The translations under genes were made by a program, and so were the position numbers. A stretch of DNA of 64,000 bases from Vitellaria paradoxa (Eukaryota; Streptophyta; Magnoliopsida; Ericales; Sapotaceae), in the NCBI GenBank assembly GCA_019916065.1, contig CM034233.1, positions 24,377,936 through 24,441,935 of the forward strand, in the 5' to 3' direction. Below are positions 1 through 13,000 of the stretch, piece after piece. The notes below the pieces were generated by a model. The model did not search any database, was not told where the DNA came from, and saw only the letters and a list, made by a program, of their open reading frames with translations. How positions within the stretch are numbered: position 1 is the stretch's first letter; the number at the start of each line of letters is the position of its first letter.

Positions 1-7
1 ATCCTAG

Positions 8-205
8 CTATAGAGAATTCTCAAAAGAAAATTTAGAAGCAGCTAAATCGCCTTCAAGTTTCACTAATTCTCTTTGCTTCATTTGTGACACCACTAAAGA
101 TATATATATATATATAAATGCGTGTATGTATGTGTGTGTGCGTGTATGTGTATATACCAATTGATTGTTTTGCTCTTGCAGCAACTGTTCCATATTGTTT
201 TGTCC
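8..205 (-). CDS. Possible 3'-terminal exons of an unidentified minus-strand gene (partial)
   Basis: Two candidate exons, 158-205 and 8-93, are separated by a 64-nt intron (GTATAT donor, TTTAG acceptor) made almost entirely of TA/CA microsatellite. The splice phases agree (both phase 1), and the joined frame gives a hydrophilic segment containing VVSQMKQRELVKLEGDLAAS and ending FSFENSL at a TAG at 8-10. The charged, Lys/Glu-rich make-up suggests a helical tail. I do not recognise the family and could not find the upstream exons in 206-600. The intron is at the lower size limit for plants. It could be chance open frame; treat as a hint only. Confidence 0.25.
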   Translation of the reverse strand, partial: GQNNMEQLLQEQNNQLVYTHTRTHTYIHAFIYIYISLVVSQMKQRELVKLEGDLAASKFSFENSL

Positions 206-610
206 CTAGAACTATCAGCTTTAATAATAAGTTGATTATCAACAGTGGTACGTGCATAATGCGATGAGATGAGACCATAAAAGCCAACTTTTTTTTTTTT
301 TTATGATTCAAGTATTCAGACTAATTTGTACACACCTCAACTAATTTCTAAAAATTTTAAAATTAAAGACCAGATGAACTTCAGTGATCCTGAAAAGACT
401 TGACCAATGACTACTAAAAATAAATTTAAAATTTTATCAATTAATCTATCTCTCAAGATTGACTACAAAAAGTCATACTAACTCTTTGATCAACAAATTT
501 AAAAAATGCCCGCTTGTTAGTTTTTCAATAAGGTTCATTAGATTTATCAAGTAGGAATCACTTGACAGGTGGGCCTATGTTTCTCTTGCTATGTCCATAT
601 CAGTTGAATA
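206..610. other. AT-rich non-coding stretch
   Basis: I see no supported gene here. It includes a T-run near 290-302. If the partial gene at the left edge is real, this could be one of its introns. Confidence 0.4.
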
Positions 611-627
611 TACTGGATCACAAACTT

Positions 628-889
628 TTGGGGTCGGGGAGAAACCCGCAGCCGCTACCCATGGATGCGCACTGGGTGAAACCCGCCTCGTGGCCCTAGC
701 CGGCAAAGAATCACTAGGAGGTAAACCAGCCTAGGCAGGCCCTGGCTGACCGGCTCAGCCGAGAAAGCTGTTATATAGCCCTCCACAATTAAAGGAAAGA
801 CTGCTCTAAAGAGGAGTTGAACCCGAGACCTATTGATCCCAGGCCCTTCATCTCGCTATCCGAACCAACTCGACTACTCCTTTCGGGGC
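628..889 (-). mobile_element. tRNA-derived SINE, copy 1
   Basis: A 262-bp insertion is flanked by a perfect 17-bp target-site duplication, TACTGGATCACAAACTT at 611-627 and 890-906. On the minus strand it carries pol III-type promoter boxes: A box TAGTCGAGTTGG (865-876) and B box GGGTTCAACTCC (813-824). The body is much GC-richer than its surroundings. There is no poly-A tail; the 3' end is GACCCCA. A second copy of exactly the same length lies at 38912-39173 on the plus strand, which fixes both ends of the family. Mobilisation would need a LINE in trans. Confidence 0.88.
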
Positions 890-906
890 TACTGGATCAC
901 AAACTT

Positions 907-1367
907 GATTTTGGAATGACCTGCTCTAATATTAATGAAAAAATCAAGCTTAAGTAAGGGTGATCTCTTCTCAGTAAAACTCATGAACAAACTCGTTTGT
1001 CATTCGCGAATATTTTTACTTATAGTTCATTAACATACTTATAATTAAATTGACAAAGAATGCTTATAAAATTTTAGTAACTTAAATTTTTTTAATTAAT
1101 AATTTAAATTAATTATAAGTTATTGTTTGCCAATTTACAATTTTTTTGCTAAGTTAGAAAAATTTATAGGTTTGTTTTTTAAAAAAAAAAATTTACTTGT
1201 TTGTTAACAACCTCGTGAACACACTTGATTCCAAGCTTAAATCAAGCTAATTAATAAATCTAAGAAAACAAGTGTGAATATAATATTTCAAATTCATTCA
1301 AAACTTAAGCTTGAGCTTGAGCTCGAATTTAGTAATAAACGTTAACAAATATACTTGAACATATTAA
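907..1367. other. AT-rich intergenic DNA
   Basis: No gene seen. Positions 1329-1367 form the left half of a duplicated target-site region, repeated at about 1988-2070. Confidence 0.5.
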
Positions 1368-1672
1368 GGGTCCGTTTGGCTAATGGTTACTTAAACAGTA
1401 GTTGAACTTTTTTATCCTCTTATATTTTAATATTCTTTTAAATTTTCAAGGGTAAAAATGTCAATTTAACAAAAAAAAGTTAGTCACTTATAAAAAATCT
1501 ATTTTTTTTCCTTCCCAGACACAAAATCAATTAGTTTTTTTTTAGCTAGCTACTAACCATTAGCCATTAGTCACTTTTTTTTCCTTCCTAAACACAAAAT
1601 TAGTTAGCTTTTTTTTTAGGTAACTTCTAACCATTAGCCATTAGCCAATGCTAATTGTTTCCAAACAGAGCC
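1368..1672. mobile_element. Tourist-type (PIF/Harbinger) MITE
   Basis: A 305-bp non-coding element has imperfect terminal inverted repeats (GGGTCCGTTTGG at the left, CCAAACAGAGCC at the right) and a 3-bp TAA duplication (1365-1367 and 1673-1675), the signature of PIF/Harbinger MITEs. The interior has two tandem copies of a T-rich segment ending in CTAACCATTAGCCATTAG. The flanking sequence recurs at about 1988-2070 with a single TAA and no insert, which confirms the ends. Confidence 0.85.
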
Positions 1673-1691
1673 TAATACTCACATCAATTCG

Positions 1692-1767
1692 ACTCACTTG
1701 CAACCAGGGAAGATTCAGGAATTTAAATAACTCACTTGCAACCAGGGAAGATTCAGGAATTTAAATA
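1692..1767. repeat. 38-bp perfect tandem duplication
   Basis: The unit starting ACTCACTTGCAACCAGGGAA occurs at 1692-1729 and again at 1730-1767 without mismatch. It lies in the right flank of the Tourist-type MITE and is absent from the related flank near 2030, so it arose after the two flanks diverged. Confidence 0.9.
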
Positions 1768-2070
1768 GAGGGGAGTTAATTCTTATAAATTTTAATGTTT
1801 CTCCCCCAACTTAAAAAATACAATCTTAAAATCAAGCAATCTATTTAAGACTTATGACCTTAAAAATAAAGTAAAGATATAAAATCCATTTACAAATTCG
1901 ATTAAAAATTATTTAATTGATTAGGTTAGACCTTTAATGGTCCAACTAAAAAAATGGTTCAAAGTGAAAGAGATGGGTTGACTATAATTTACTAATAAAC
2001 TTTAACAAATATGCTTGAACATATTAATACTCACATCGATTTAACTTATTTGCAGCTACAGATAAATCTT

Positions 2071-4009
2071 ACCGAAAAAATAAAAAAAAAAAAGAAGGAG
2101 ATGATTATAGCTTCAGAGAGAACACTGGCAGCACCAATCCATTTAACCAAATACTTTATGCACTCTACATGACTTAGTTGCCGAAAAAATAACCTCGATC
2201 ATACATAGGTTGCTAACGAAGTACAAGTAAAATTATAAAAACAACTTAATTCACAACCTTACTCATGTACGCCTCATACAAATTAACGGTTAGGATTCAC
2301 CAATCACGCCGGATACTATTACCCATTTGGGAGGGATTTGGGTTGAAATTAGAGGGTATGGGTTGAATTATTAGCTATTTGATATTTGAATTGGAGAGTT
2401 CTTGAAGAGGGAGTAGAAGAAAAAAGAAGTGAAAGTTAGAACAATAAGTATACACAACTAAATTATGCATGATTCTTCCGTCAATAAAATCTTTAAAAAA
2501 TGGAATAAAATGGTGGTGAAGTGTACTCATTTTAATTGCTAATTAATAAATTCTAATATTGTCATTACGATAGACACTGCACTTCCCGTCCATTCAATTT
2601 TGTAAAAAAGTACAACGGTAAAAGAAAAATATATATATATCAATACACACTTTTACTTCCCCTCCATTAATTAAACTTTGTTAAAGCAAACAATAAGTTT
2701 CCAATGGTTCATTTGATCAAGAGAAAATTTTTGGATGAAGCATGCCCAGAAGCAAGAATTTTCATTCCTCCCAATGAGAATTGGTTAAAAAAATCTGGGG
2801 TTTGAATCAATCAACTTCCATCTTGGAACAAATCCCACTTCCATATCCAATCTCCAACAGAAAGCTTCTAATGTTTGTGTCCCTGCCTTTCTTTTCAAAT
2901 TGGTCCCTCTCATCAAGGATGGCTCATAAAGTCACCAATAATTTCACTTGTTTGGTCCCAACAGCAGCTGTTGCTTTCTAGAGGTTCTTAGGACCAGAAT
3001 GAAATAAACCTTAAACATAGGGGAATCAACAGATGCAAATACTACAGTAAACTATGCTCTAGAGGTTCTTAGGACCAGAAAGAAATAAACCTTAAACATA
3101 TGGGAATCAACAGATGCAAATACTACAGTAAACTACGCCAGCAACTAGAGTACTAAAGGCCCAAAAGGGCTTTAAAGTTGGGCAGGACCAATCTAAACAC
3201 ACCAATAGAGAGGGACCATGCTAGTAAATTACTTTCATAGCACAGGGATGCTTTCAGCTTAACAACTTCCATATCCATGGGGTAATTTGCAGCCTGTACT
3301 TCTTCCCTGGTTCTAAAAGCAGATAAAAACTTTCAGAGTAATGCTACATAATCTGAAAAACATAACGAGAATGATGTGACACTCTTGTAAGCCGATCATA
3401 TCAAAACAATAAAACCATAGAAGTCTACTTTAATTACAACACTACCACTGCCACATTATTTTGATTCTACTTTCTGGTAAATTTTTTAGTCTCCAGTAGC
3501 ATTTTTCCAGACTTTAAGCTTGTGCAGAAACAACCATAATGGAAGGGAGCAACTGGTCCAGCAATTCACCCAGGTAAAGAGAATTGAAATGCTGCAAGTC
3601 TTCTCACCCCACGTGCCTACTTAAAGTACTGTATTCGCAGTCACATAAAAAAGAAATGATGGTCCCCGATTAATATTGAATTGAATCAGGCCATTTAATT
3701 TGAGCTTAATGCTACTGCCAAAGCATTAGTAGCAATCATGTAGCTGTCCTAGTTCTGATGTTCAACCAACGGAATAAAAGCAGTGCTGTACTGCTATTTA
3801 TAAAAGCTTGCCTGTGAAATTTATAGCAGAACCATAATTACATAATAATCACACAGTTGTACTCATTCACAATGGGCTACACAGCTCCTGTACACGCTAA
3901 AAGAGTCGAATGCTTTACCTATACCAACGTGTATTTTCTTCTTTCTTATTTTCCAACTTTCTCCTGGGAGCGGGGAGATGCTTTGACATTAAAATCTGTT
4001 AAAGCAAAA
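2071..4009. other. Intergenic DNA and presumed 3' UTR of the IST1-like gene
   Basis: Short frames here show no recognisable domain. An 81-bp tandem duplication (2977-3057 and 3058-3138, a few mismatches) is the main structure. The part just below 4010 should contain the 3' UTR of the minus-strand IST1-like gene; I could not assign a poly(A) signal with confidence. Confidence 0.5.
2977..3138. repeat. 81-bp tandem duplication
   Basis: Unit starts TCTAGAGGTTCTTAGGACCA at 2977 and repeats at 3058; the two copies differ at only a few positions. Confidence 0.88.
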
Positions 4010-7000
4010 TCACTTCATTACTTCTAACTCTTTGTGCTCTTGCTTCTGCAAGCTAAAATTATTCACCAATTGAGCAGCTGCAAGCGCAGACGCTGTTGCA
4101 CGCTCTGCAGCAGCAATAGCAGTGCGAGCTCTCTCCAATGCATCGGACGTTTGAGCTCTCGTCTCATTTTTCAAATTACTAACTGTTGTTGTAATTTCAT
4201 TCTTATCTGATGACTTAGTTCCCTCTGAATCCGACAATGATGTGACATTGCTAGGTCTTGGAGATTGATGGATTTTGGGCCCTCCTTTCCTATCTGCAGA
4301 AATGATAGGATGTGCTTCACTAGGAGAATGTTCAACGAGAGCCTGTTTGGAGGGAGTTTGAGAAAGTGTGGTGCCACCACATACTTGCTTTGGTCCATTC
4401 TACAGACAACATTGAGAAGCCATGATTAAATATATAATGCGGCAGAAAAAATCAAAGGTGGCAAGGACAATGGTTTTATTTCATTTGACTTTTTCAACTA
4501 TGCAGGTTCTAATGTCCCATGCTAGAAATGATTACAGATCGTTAGTCTTACAAGACCACAAAATTTGTTTAATGGATGGCCCCAGGCATGCACAGAGATG
4601 TCAAAGAATATATATTTCTCATATCAATCACATGAAGTATGACTGCATCATGAAGTAAAGTGGGACCTTTCAAAGTCAGGGTACTTTGAGGTGAAATTAT
4701 TCTATAACTATTTGATTGTCAGTAGAGTTAGACTTTCCCCTAGAAGATCTGGACAATTGGTGCAACTCCCAAAGTGTTTTTTTTTTTTTTTTTTCATTTG
4801 GTGCATGGTTAGAGGGAGAATCCTTACTATTGACAATCTACAATGACGAGGGTATACATTAGAAAACCGGTGTTATTTGTGTAAAGATTATGGGAGTCTG
4901 TAGACCATTTGATCATACATTGTGCTTGAAGAAACGAATTGTGGAACTTGCTTTCGACCAATTTTGGAGTTGTGCAGGTTTATTCCCAAGGATGTGAAAG
5001 GTTGGTTCAACTCATGGTGGGGACATAAAATGAAGAGGCAAAAGAGGAAGGTTAGGTAGTTGGCTCCTCCTTGTTTAATAACAATGGTTTGGAAGGAAAG
5101 GAAACAAACATCAGTTCAAGGAGTAGGGATGTCTTTAAATAGATTAAAGAGTTTGCCTGATATGAGTTCTTTTTGGAATTTTGTTAAGAGTAAGATCCCT
5201 TAGTTTGGGAGGGATTGGCTGTTGTTGTGCCATTTCTTAAAATGTCTTTTACTTTTGTCGTGAATTAAAATTCTTTATAGATAAAAAATAAAAAATGTGT
5301 TATGCCCAGATGATAAATTTATTGAGAGTAAGCATTTTGTTGCGCCCTCAACCTTGGTGCACACTCTATCTCCTCAGAAAGATTTGTTTTATGGGTCTCC
5401 CACTCATAATCCAATTCATATTTGTTACCTCTCTACAAATGGCATGGGAAGAATCAAATCAACGGTTAAACTATTAGCCAACATCGCATCTAAAAGCTCA
5501 AGCCATTAAAGAGAGGGACAAATTTATCATTTATATCAAACTGAATTCTCTCAATACACCACTTCATGTGTAGCCATGCTAATTTTTTTGAACGAGCCAA
5601 CCATGTGCAACTATTGAATAGTACGTTGATGACAAAATTTAAACATAGGACTTTTACCTGCTTTGATATTGCATTAAAATATATGAAATTTAAACATAGG
5701 ACTTTTACCTACTCTGATATTGTTACCAGTTATGGGAGATCCTGTGTACAAGTCTCGTATTAGTGTCTATTTTAGGTTAGTTCTTCTACACATTGTTCAG
5801 CTTGTATTGGTGCACCTTGTTCAGCTTAGTTAGTTCGTCTCTCCAATTCACATGTGAGTCCCGAGTTGCACGTGATGGGAGGGGAAATGTTAAGGGAGCT
5901 TGAACTTTTAGATGACATAGTGGTTAAGAGTTTTTAACACGGTAACATAGCATGTAAAAATCATGGGTTCAAACCTACCCATCAACCCAATCAATAGTTA
6001 AAAATGTTTGACATGCTCAAAAAAGTGAGTCTAGGCACCCATAATGGAGCATGTTGAGAAAAAAACGAAGTCTAATACAAATAATAAAATTGCCCCTCTC
6101 TCTTGGAACTTCTCCCAAACAATTTGAACTTTTAGATAAGGTTGGGGCTAACAGTTTAAAGTTAACAATATGGGGAAACAAGCTTTAGGTATCCATATAA
6201 AGAGAGTTGGAAGAGGAAAAAAAAAAGAAGGGAATGCAAAACAACAAGTACCAGTAGATCCTCAGGCTTCTTACTAAACTCTGCTTCAGTTTTGGAGGAG
6301 TCCCACTCCACATTGTACTCTTGTGCAATATCCTTCAATAACTTGAGCTTTGCTTCAGCAGATGGAGTACTGGCCGAAAGTTTCTCAATTATCTGCAGAA
6401 ATAACAGAAGAGATTCAAAGAGATGAAATCAGCATGTCAAACCCATACTAATCGCTTCTCAGGTTTATTGCACATTCAATGCAAAAAATACTAAATAGAC
6501 TTAACTGTACGGTTGACGCTGGTATCAGGCCGAAGCTCTGAAGCAGCTGATGTGAACTCCTTGCCATACTTTGCAGCAAATAAATTCCTCACATGCAACA
6601 AATCAGGCAGATCAGAACATCTGGGAGCTGCAAATATAATGCTTGCAACAGCCTCACGCAATTCTGAAGGACACTCTCTGCAATGTAGAAATGATAAAAC
6701 AGTGTCACACACAAAAATGATACTAGTAACACAGGCATTCACTATACAGCTGCCATTTCCAGGCCCTTCAAAACATGAATACAAGGATATCGAAATGATA
6801 GAGAGACAGTAAGTACATAGATGGCTGTCATCTAAACTGTGCAAATTTAATGTAAGGAAACCTTCAGATCAATTTCACATGACAAGGCCCATTCCTCGAA
6901 GAATTTAAGAAACAATTATTGACTTATCAACATGGAAATCATCCAAAGAATAAAATTAGGGAATCTTGAATATATGTGATCTGTTAAGTTTTAGTTATCA

Positions 7001-10000
7001 AAAACCACCCACATGATTAAAAGAAGAAGACAGCAAGTACATAGATGGCTAATGTCTAAAGTTCTAAACTGAGCAAATGTAATGTAAGAAAACATTGTAA
7101 TCAATTTCACATGACAATGCCCATCCCTCATAAAGAATTAGGAATCGATTATTGACTTGTCAATCACTTAGAAACCACCCAAACGATTAAAAAGAAGAAG
7201 TACTACTACTCTAGTGTTAAGCAGCAAATGATTAAAAGAGAGTCAAGCAACTAATTGCTGATTTACAAAAACAACTTCTTAGCAGAAGATGTGCGATATG
7301 ACCCTGCCAGAAAACTTCTTGTCAGGTTCAACTTGGGCCAACATCATATGGTGCATTTGAAGCTAGGCTGTTAACTTCAATGAGGTGGTTATTTGAAGCT
7401 AGACTGTTAACTTCAAATATCCAAAAGAGAATACCTTTCTGTTAGGACCTCCCTTCTCAAAAATTTTGAAGGTCTCCAATTGAAAAGTGAAGAGGCTTCT
7501 CCCAACTGACTGAGGGGAGTCATCTTATCCAAAGAAAGAAAAGAAGAGAAGTAGAAGCAGAAAGAAAGTAGTAAGTTATAATGACCAACTTATAGTGAAT
7601 CCTTGTTTTCTGTGCAAACAAAAATACTTTCCTCTGTTCATTTTAATAAAGTTCATCCCTTCTTTTACCCCCTACCTTATCTGTTGTCAGCACTAAGTTT
7701 TACAACAAAACAGAGTTGGTTCCCAGACAAAATTGGATGTTAAATAGAAAAGATGATGTCTGAGGCAGCCAACCAAGCTCCAATTCATGATGTCTTTCTT
7801 TAGTGACGAACTCAAAGAAACTAAACAACTCACAACTAGAATGCATGCTGAAGTCGAATGCCATTCACCAGCAAAAGTAGCTACAGACAACTGGGACTAG
7901 AAGACAACTCTTAAAGAACCCTAAAAACTAGAACAGAGAAAGTGATCTTTCAAGCATTGGCTTTGTTAGGATATTTAAAATATTATGTATATCTTCTAGT
8001 TTCCTTGTTTTGCTAGTTTCCTACTTGTGCTTAAACTCTCCATTATAAATATAACGTAAAACAGAGGGTAATTAAGCTCTCTCAGTTACGCTAATTTTCT
8101 TTTCCTTTCCTCAACTTGGTATCAAATCACTGATACATGAGAGAGAGAGAACACTAGCCACCTCTGCCATAGCATCTCCATTCATTTTTCCAACCACCGG
8201 CGTCAACCTCAACCACACCCAACAGCTTCCTCAACGAAAACCGTTGATGAAACCCCACCAACACCAAAAGTCAGATGCGCCTACATGCGCTGCAGAGGTT
8301 CTCTATGCTAGAGCTTACTTGGACCCCAGTTTGACATGTGTGAGGCTCCAATTGGTGTGGTCCAATGAGACTTGCTTGATGTAGGCGACCAAACTCATGC
8401 CCCTGCTCAATGATTTTGTGATGGTTTCAGACCTGTTCGACATTAAGAATGCCCATGCCCGATGTGCTTCGTGTTCACTGATGTTCGATGCTCCATTTTT
8501 TGGGTTTCTTTGACTTCAGATTTGTTTTCTTGCTATTTAGTTCTAGTTCTTGCTCGATTGTGCGATGTTTTTGTTGTGGCTCTAAAATCACAGTTCATCT
8601 CTTACTCATTGTCCCAGAGGTCATGGTTGATACATACAAGTCTATGCAACCTCAGGCAATTTTTTTATTAATAGTTGCTCGTGTATACCCAGTGAATTGT
8701 GGTGTTAATTATTTACGATGGTTGCCAATCTTCCACTATTAATATTAGTTCTGATAGAGATCCATCTATAGTCTCTTCACCTTCTACTTCATATGTGCCT
8801 ATTGCTCTGATTGGGAGTTTTCTTAAATCAATATCTATTGAGAAGTTGAATGGGACTAATTATTTGACATGATCTCATGCTATTCAAGCATTTTTCATTG
8901 GCTAACAGATGAAGCATTTTATCCTAGATTCTTAGTCTCCTACTCATCGGCAATGGTGTGCTTCCAACTCTGTTGTTATGAGTTGATTGTGGCATAGTTT
9001 GAAGCTTTTTGTTCAGTGCACAGTATCCTTATCTTCGAAAGCAATTTGGGACTCATTATTTGACTCCACCAAGTGGAGCAATGTTTTTGAGATATTGGAA
9101 GCATATGAGCAGCTCTTCACCTTCCGACAAAATGATTGCCTTCTTTCTGAATATTATAGCACCCTAAACGGTGTTGATGATTGTCTCTTACAGTTTCAAC
9201 CCTTCCCAGGGACTAAGGCTAAGATGATGAAATTGTGATAGGAACTTATAACAATTTTGCTTCTTGTTGGACCATAGTTACCAGGTTTGCGGGTTGATCT
9301 GGTATGTGGTACAGATACGAATTCGCGGTACGGTACCTGGACTGGTACGCAATACGGCAGGGTATATTCAGTTGGAATGCTATTTTGGATCGCAATTCAT
9401 TTTAAATTTTATTTGGTTTGATATGTAGTAGTACATGCAATATGATTTTTGTGTATTATAAAATATGTATGGAGTATTTAATAATAGTCATTTCTGGTTT
9501 GAAAAAGCAAATAAAATTTGTAGAGTCCTTTTTTGTTGGAACAAAAAAACACAAATTAATTATCCTGACTTGAAAAAATGGAAGGAAGGAAGTTGTAGAG
9601 TTTTTTGTTGGACTAAAATCTGGACCTAAATATCAAAGGAAGTTGCAGATATATACTACAAAGTTACAAAGGCTCTTGGTTGTAATTTGAAAAACTAAAG
9701 GAAATTCATGGAGTCTTTTTTGATCGGAACAAAAAAACATAAATTAATTATCTTGACTTGAAAAAATGAAAGGAAGGAAGGAAGGACAGTTGGACCAAAT
9801 CTTGACCTAAATATCAAAAGAAGTTATAGAGTCTTTTGTTGGACCAACTCTGATGGAAGGCAACCGCAATGATAGCAATTTCAAATCCAAACTCGTTTCT
9901 TTCTCATCTTAAGTATTCGTTCTCCTCTCATGAAAGTGGATCGTCAATATTTATAATTTGGATAGCAAATGCACCCCATTTGGGATCGTGGGATCTGGTT

Positions 10001-13000
10001 CGAGGGTCGGAGGGGGGTTAACGAATTAGGTAACTATGTGTCGGACTCGATGATGATCTTCATGATTACCTTGATCAACTTTAAGCTTGAGGACTCATTA
10101 TTCGATTCCTCCAAGTGGAGCAATGTTATTGAGATATTTGAAGCATATAAGTAGCTCTTCACCTTCTGACAGAATGATTGCCTTCTTTCTGAATATTTTA
10201 GCACCCTAAACTATCTTGATGATTGTCTCTTGCAGTTTCAACCCTTCCCAGAGACTAAGGCTAAGATGATGAAATTGTGATAGGAACTTGTGACAATTTT
10301 GCTTCTTGTTGGACTCGATGATGATCTTCACGACTACCGTGATCAACTTTTAGCTTGAGAAACCATTCCTCCCACGGCTAATGCATACTCTTTATTACAG
10401 CGTCCCTCTTGATGCCATCATCCTCAAACAACACCTTCTTCTAGTGGTCCTAACTCTGTTGTCTTCGTTGGTGGAGGTCTTGGTAGCTTTCGCGGTATGT
10501 CTCAAGGTGGCTCACATGGTAATCACAACTCTCGTGGTGGTTCTCATAGTAGTGGCGGGGGTACCAGGCATGGTATTAAGAAATGTGACCGTTCTGATGG
10601 CACCAGGGTCGAAGCTAGGATTTTATGATGCGAGGACCAAAAAATTTTTAGTAAAAATATTGATGTGCATCGAGTTTGGTGCAATGCTTTGTTTAATTAG
10701 ATAGATAAAACTCCTTTTTGAAGAAAAAAAAACAACTAGAACTGAGCTGAAAAGGTGAAAAGCAAAAAAAGAAAAAAATTATAACACTAACCTTTTATCC
10801 GAGATTTAATTTTACCAAAATCAAAAAATTTCTTCTGGTGATACAATTGCCAAAAAGAAATGGTTTGTAGAGAGATGAAATAGTGAAGAAAGAGAAGGTG
10901 AAAATGATAAGAATATAGAATGTATGAGGGAGAATGTGAAAAGATGATGAGAGATATAGTTTGTAAAAAGAGAGAGGGAATAATAGTGAAGCCAAAGAAT
11001 GAAAATAACAAGAATATAGAGTGTATAAGAAAAAATGCGAAAAGATGATGAGAGAAATGGATTATGGAGGGGGGAATAATAGTGAAGCAATGAAAATGAT
11101 AGGAAGATAGAGTGTATAAGAAAGAATGTGAAAATATGATGATTAATGGTATGGAAAAAAGAAATCTCTGGGTAGAGAGATAGTGCTTAATTTCTGTGTC
11201 AAGCAGAAATTTTCCATTAATGACGGGAAGGCCACACCATTAATAAAGTATTTATTCTTATTGAATATATTATATGTACATAGACAAGTATTAAAACCCT
11301 GGGGGGGCCATGGCCACCCTAGCCTTAATTGAGCCTCACCCTTGGATGGCACTAACTACAGAGTCGTATTATTGGCAAAAGCATGGCAGACCTGATCAAA
11401 CTCATCATGTCGGTACTAAGCCCACATGCTATGACTCTCACTCTAGGTCAAGTATTTCTTAGTTCATGTAATCCTCATACCTCTATTGCTTGTTCACAAA
11501 GTCCCTTTTCTGCCACTATGTTAGATGCTATTGTGCATACGCTTGGCATTTCGAACTCTTCCAATTCCACTACCACTCTAACCCATTCAGTTAATACTGC
11601 TTGGTTTTCTACTTCATCTACTTCGGTCCTTAACATTGGAGCTAGTGCACATGTATCAGATAACCCATTCTTACTCTTTGATCTGTTTACTATTACATAT
11701 CGTGTTACCTCGATTGACGGGTCCTTTTAGGTTGTTTCTAGTAAATGATACCTTCGTCCCTCCCCCTCTTTATTCCTACCTTCGAGTTTTTATGTACCTA
11801 AATTTCTATTTAATATATTAACTGTCAGTTAACTCACAAAATCTTTAAACCATTCTATAACTTTTTCTCCTCCTTCTTGTGTTTTTAAGGACCTCAAGAC
11901 GTAGAGGATGATTAATTCGATATGTGAACGCAATGGCCTCTACTATCTAGATCCTACCAATCTTTCCACTATTTCTCCATCAGTGTACCTTCTTTGGTTA
12001 CTCTCGTGGTCAAAAGAGGTATCGTTATTATCACCCGCCTCTCGCAGGAGCTTTGTTAGTGCTAATGTTACCTTTTTCAAATCTATTCCTTATTTTTCTT
12101 TAGGAGATTTATCTTCTCGTGAGGGAGAGTCAACTTTTCCATTTGTTAATCTTGTTCCCCCGATTCCTAGTCTACCCCTACAAGATGATCCTACTCTCCC
12201 AATTTCTAGTAACCCTTGCAAGTCTATCAAACTCGTCCTCATCTTGCTCCAGTTATCTTTGCACCTGTGGATCCTCAGAAACTTGAGATACCTACTACTG
12301 TTGCACCCAAGTCTCTAGTTACTAATGATCGTCCCATTACCCTACAACAGGGTAAACATACTTGCACTCAGTATCTTATTGCTCGGTTTGTCTCTCATCA
12401 ATGTATGTTACCTTGCCTACATTCCTGTCTTGTCATCTATTTCCATTCCTACCTCTTATAAGTAGGTATTAGTATCGCTTGGCTAGAAGGCATTGATATA
12501 TGAGAAGATGCATGCATTGCATCGCAATAATATTGGGGAGCCACACCTCTTCCATTTGGGAAGAAGATTGTTGGGTGTTGCCAGGTTTACACAATTAAAT
12601 ATCTACCAAATGGATCTGTTAAGAGGCTCAAGGCATGACTTATTGCTAAAAGGTACACTCAAGACTTATTATGTAATCTAGAGACCTTCTAACCACTTGC
12701 ACTGCTTAATTCAATTCATATTCTTCTAGCAGTTATAGCGAGTAAATTTTGGCCCTTATTTTAGTTAGATATTAAAAATACCTTTACATAGAGAGCTTCA
12801 AGAGAAGGTATACACGCGCCTGTCAGGTGAGTATATTGTCTAAGGCAAAGAACATTTTGTTTGTCGCTTACAACAAACCTTGTATGGACTCAAGGAGTCT
12901 CCGTGAGCATGATTTGATTAATTTAGTGCAATTCTTCTAAATTATGGTTTTCAACAATCCACTTTTGATCGCTTAATGTTTATACATTAGATATCTTCTA

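Noticed and set aside
2781..2981. 66-codon plus-strand frame
   Set aside because: No recognisable domain, no splice or promoter context, and it runs into the 81-bp tandem repeat.
6513..6812. Open frame of 99 codons on the plus strand
   Set aside because: It is antisense to IST1 exon 4 and adjacent intron, with no domain.
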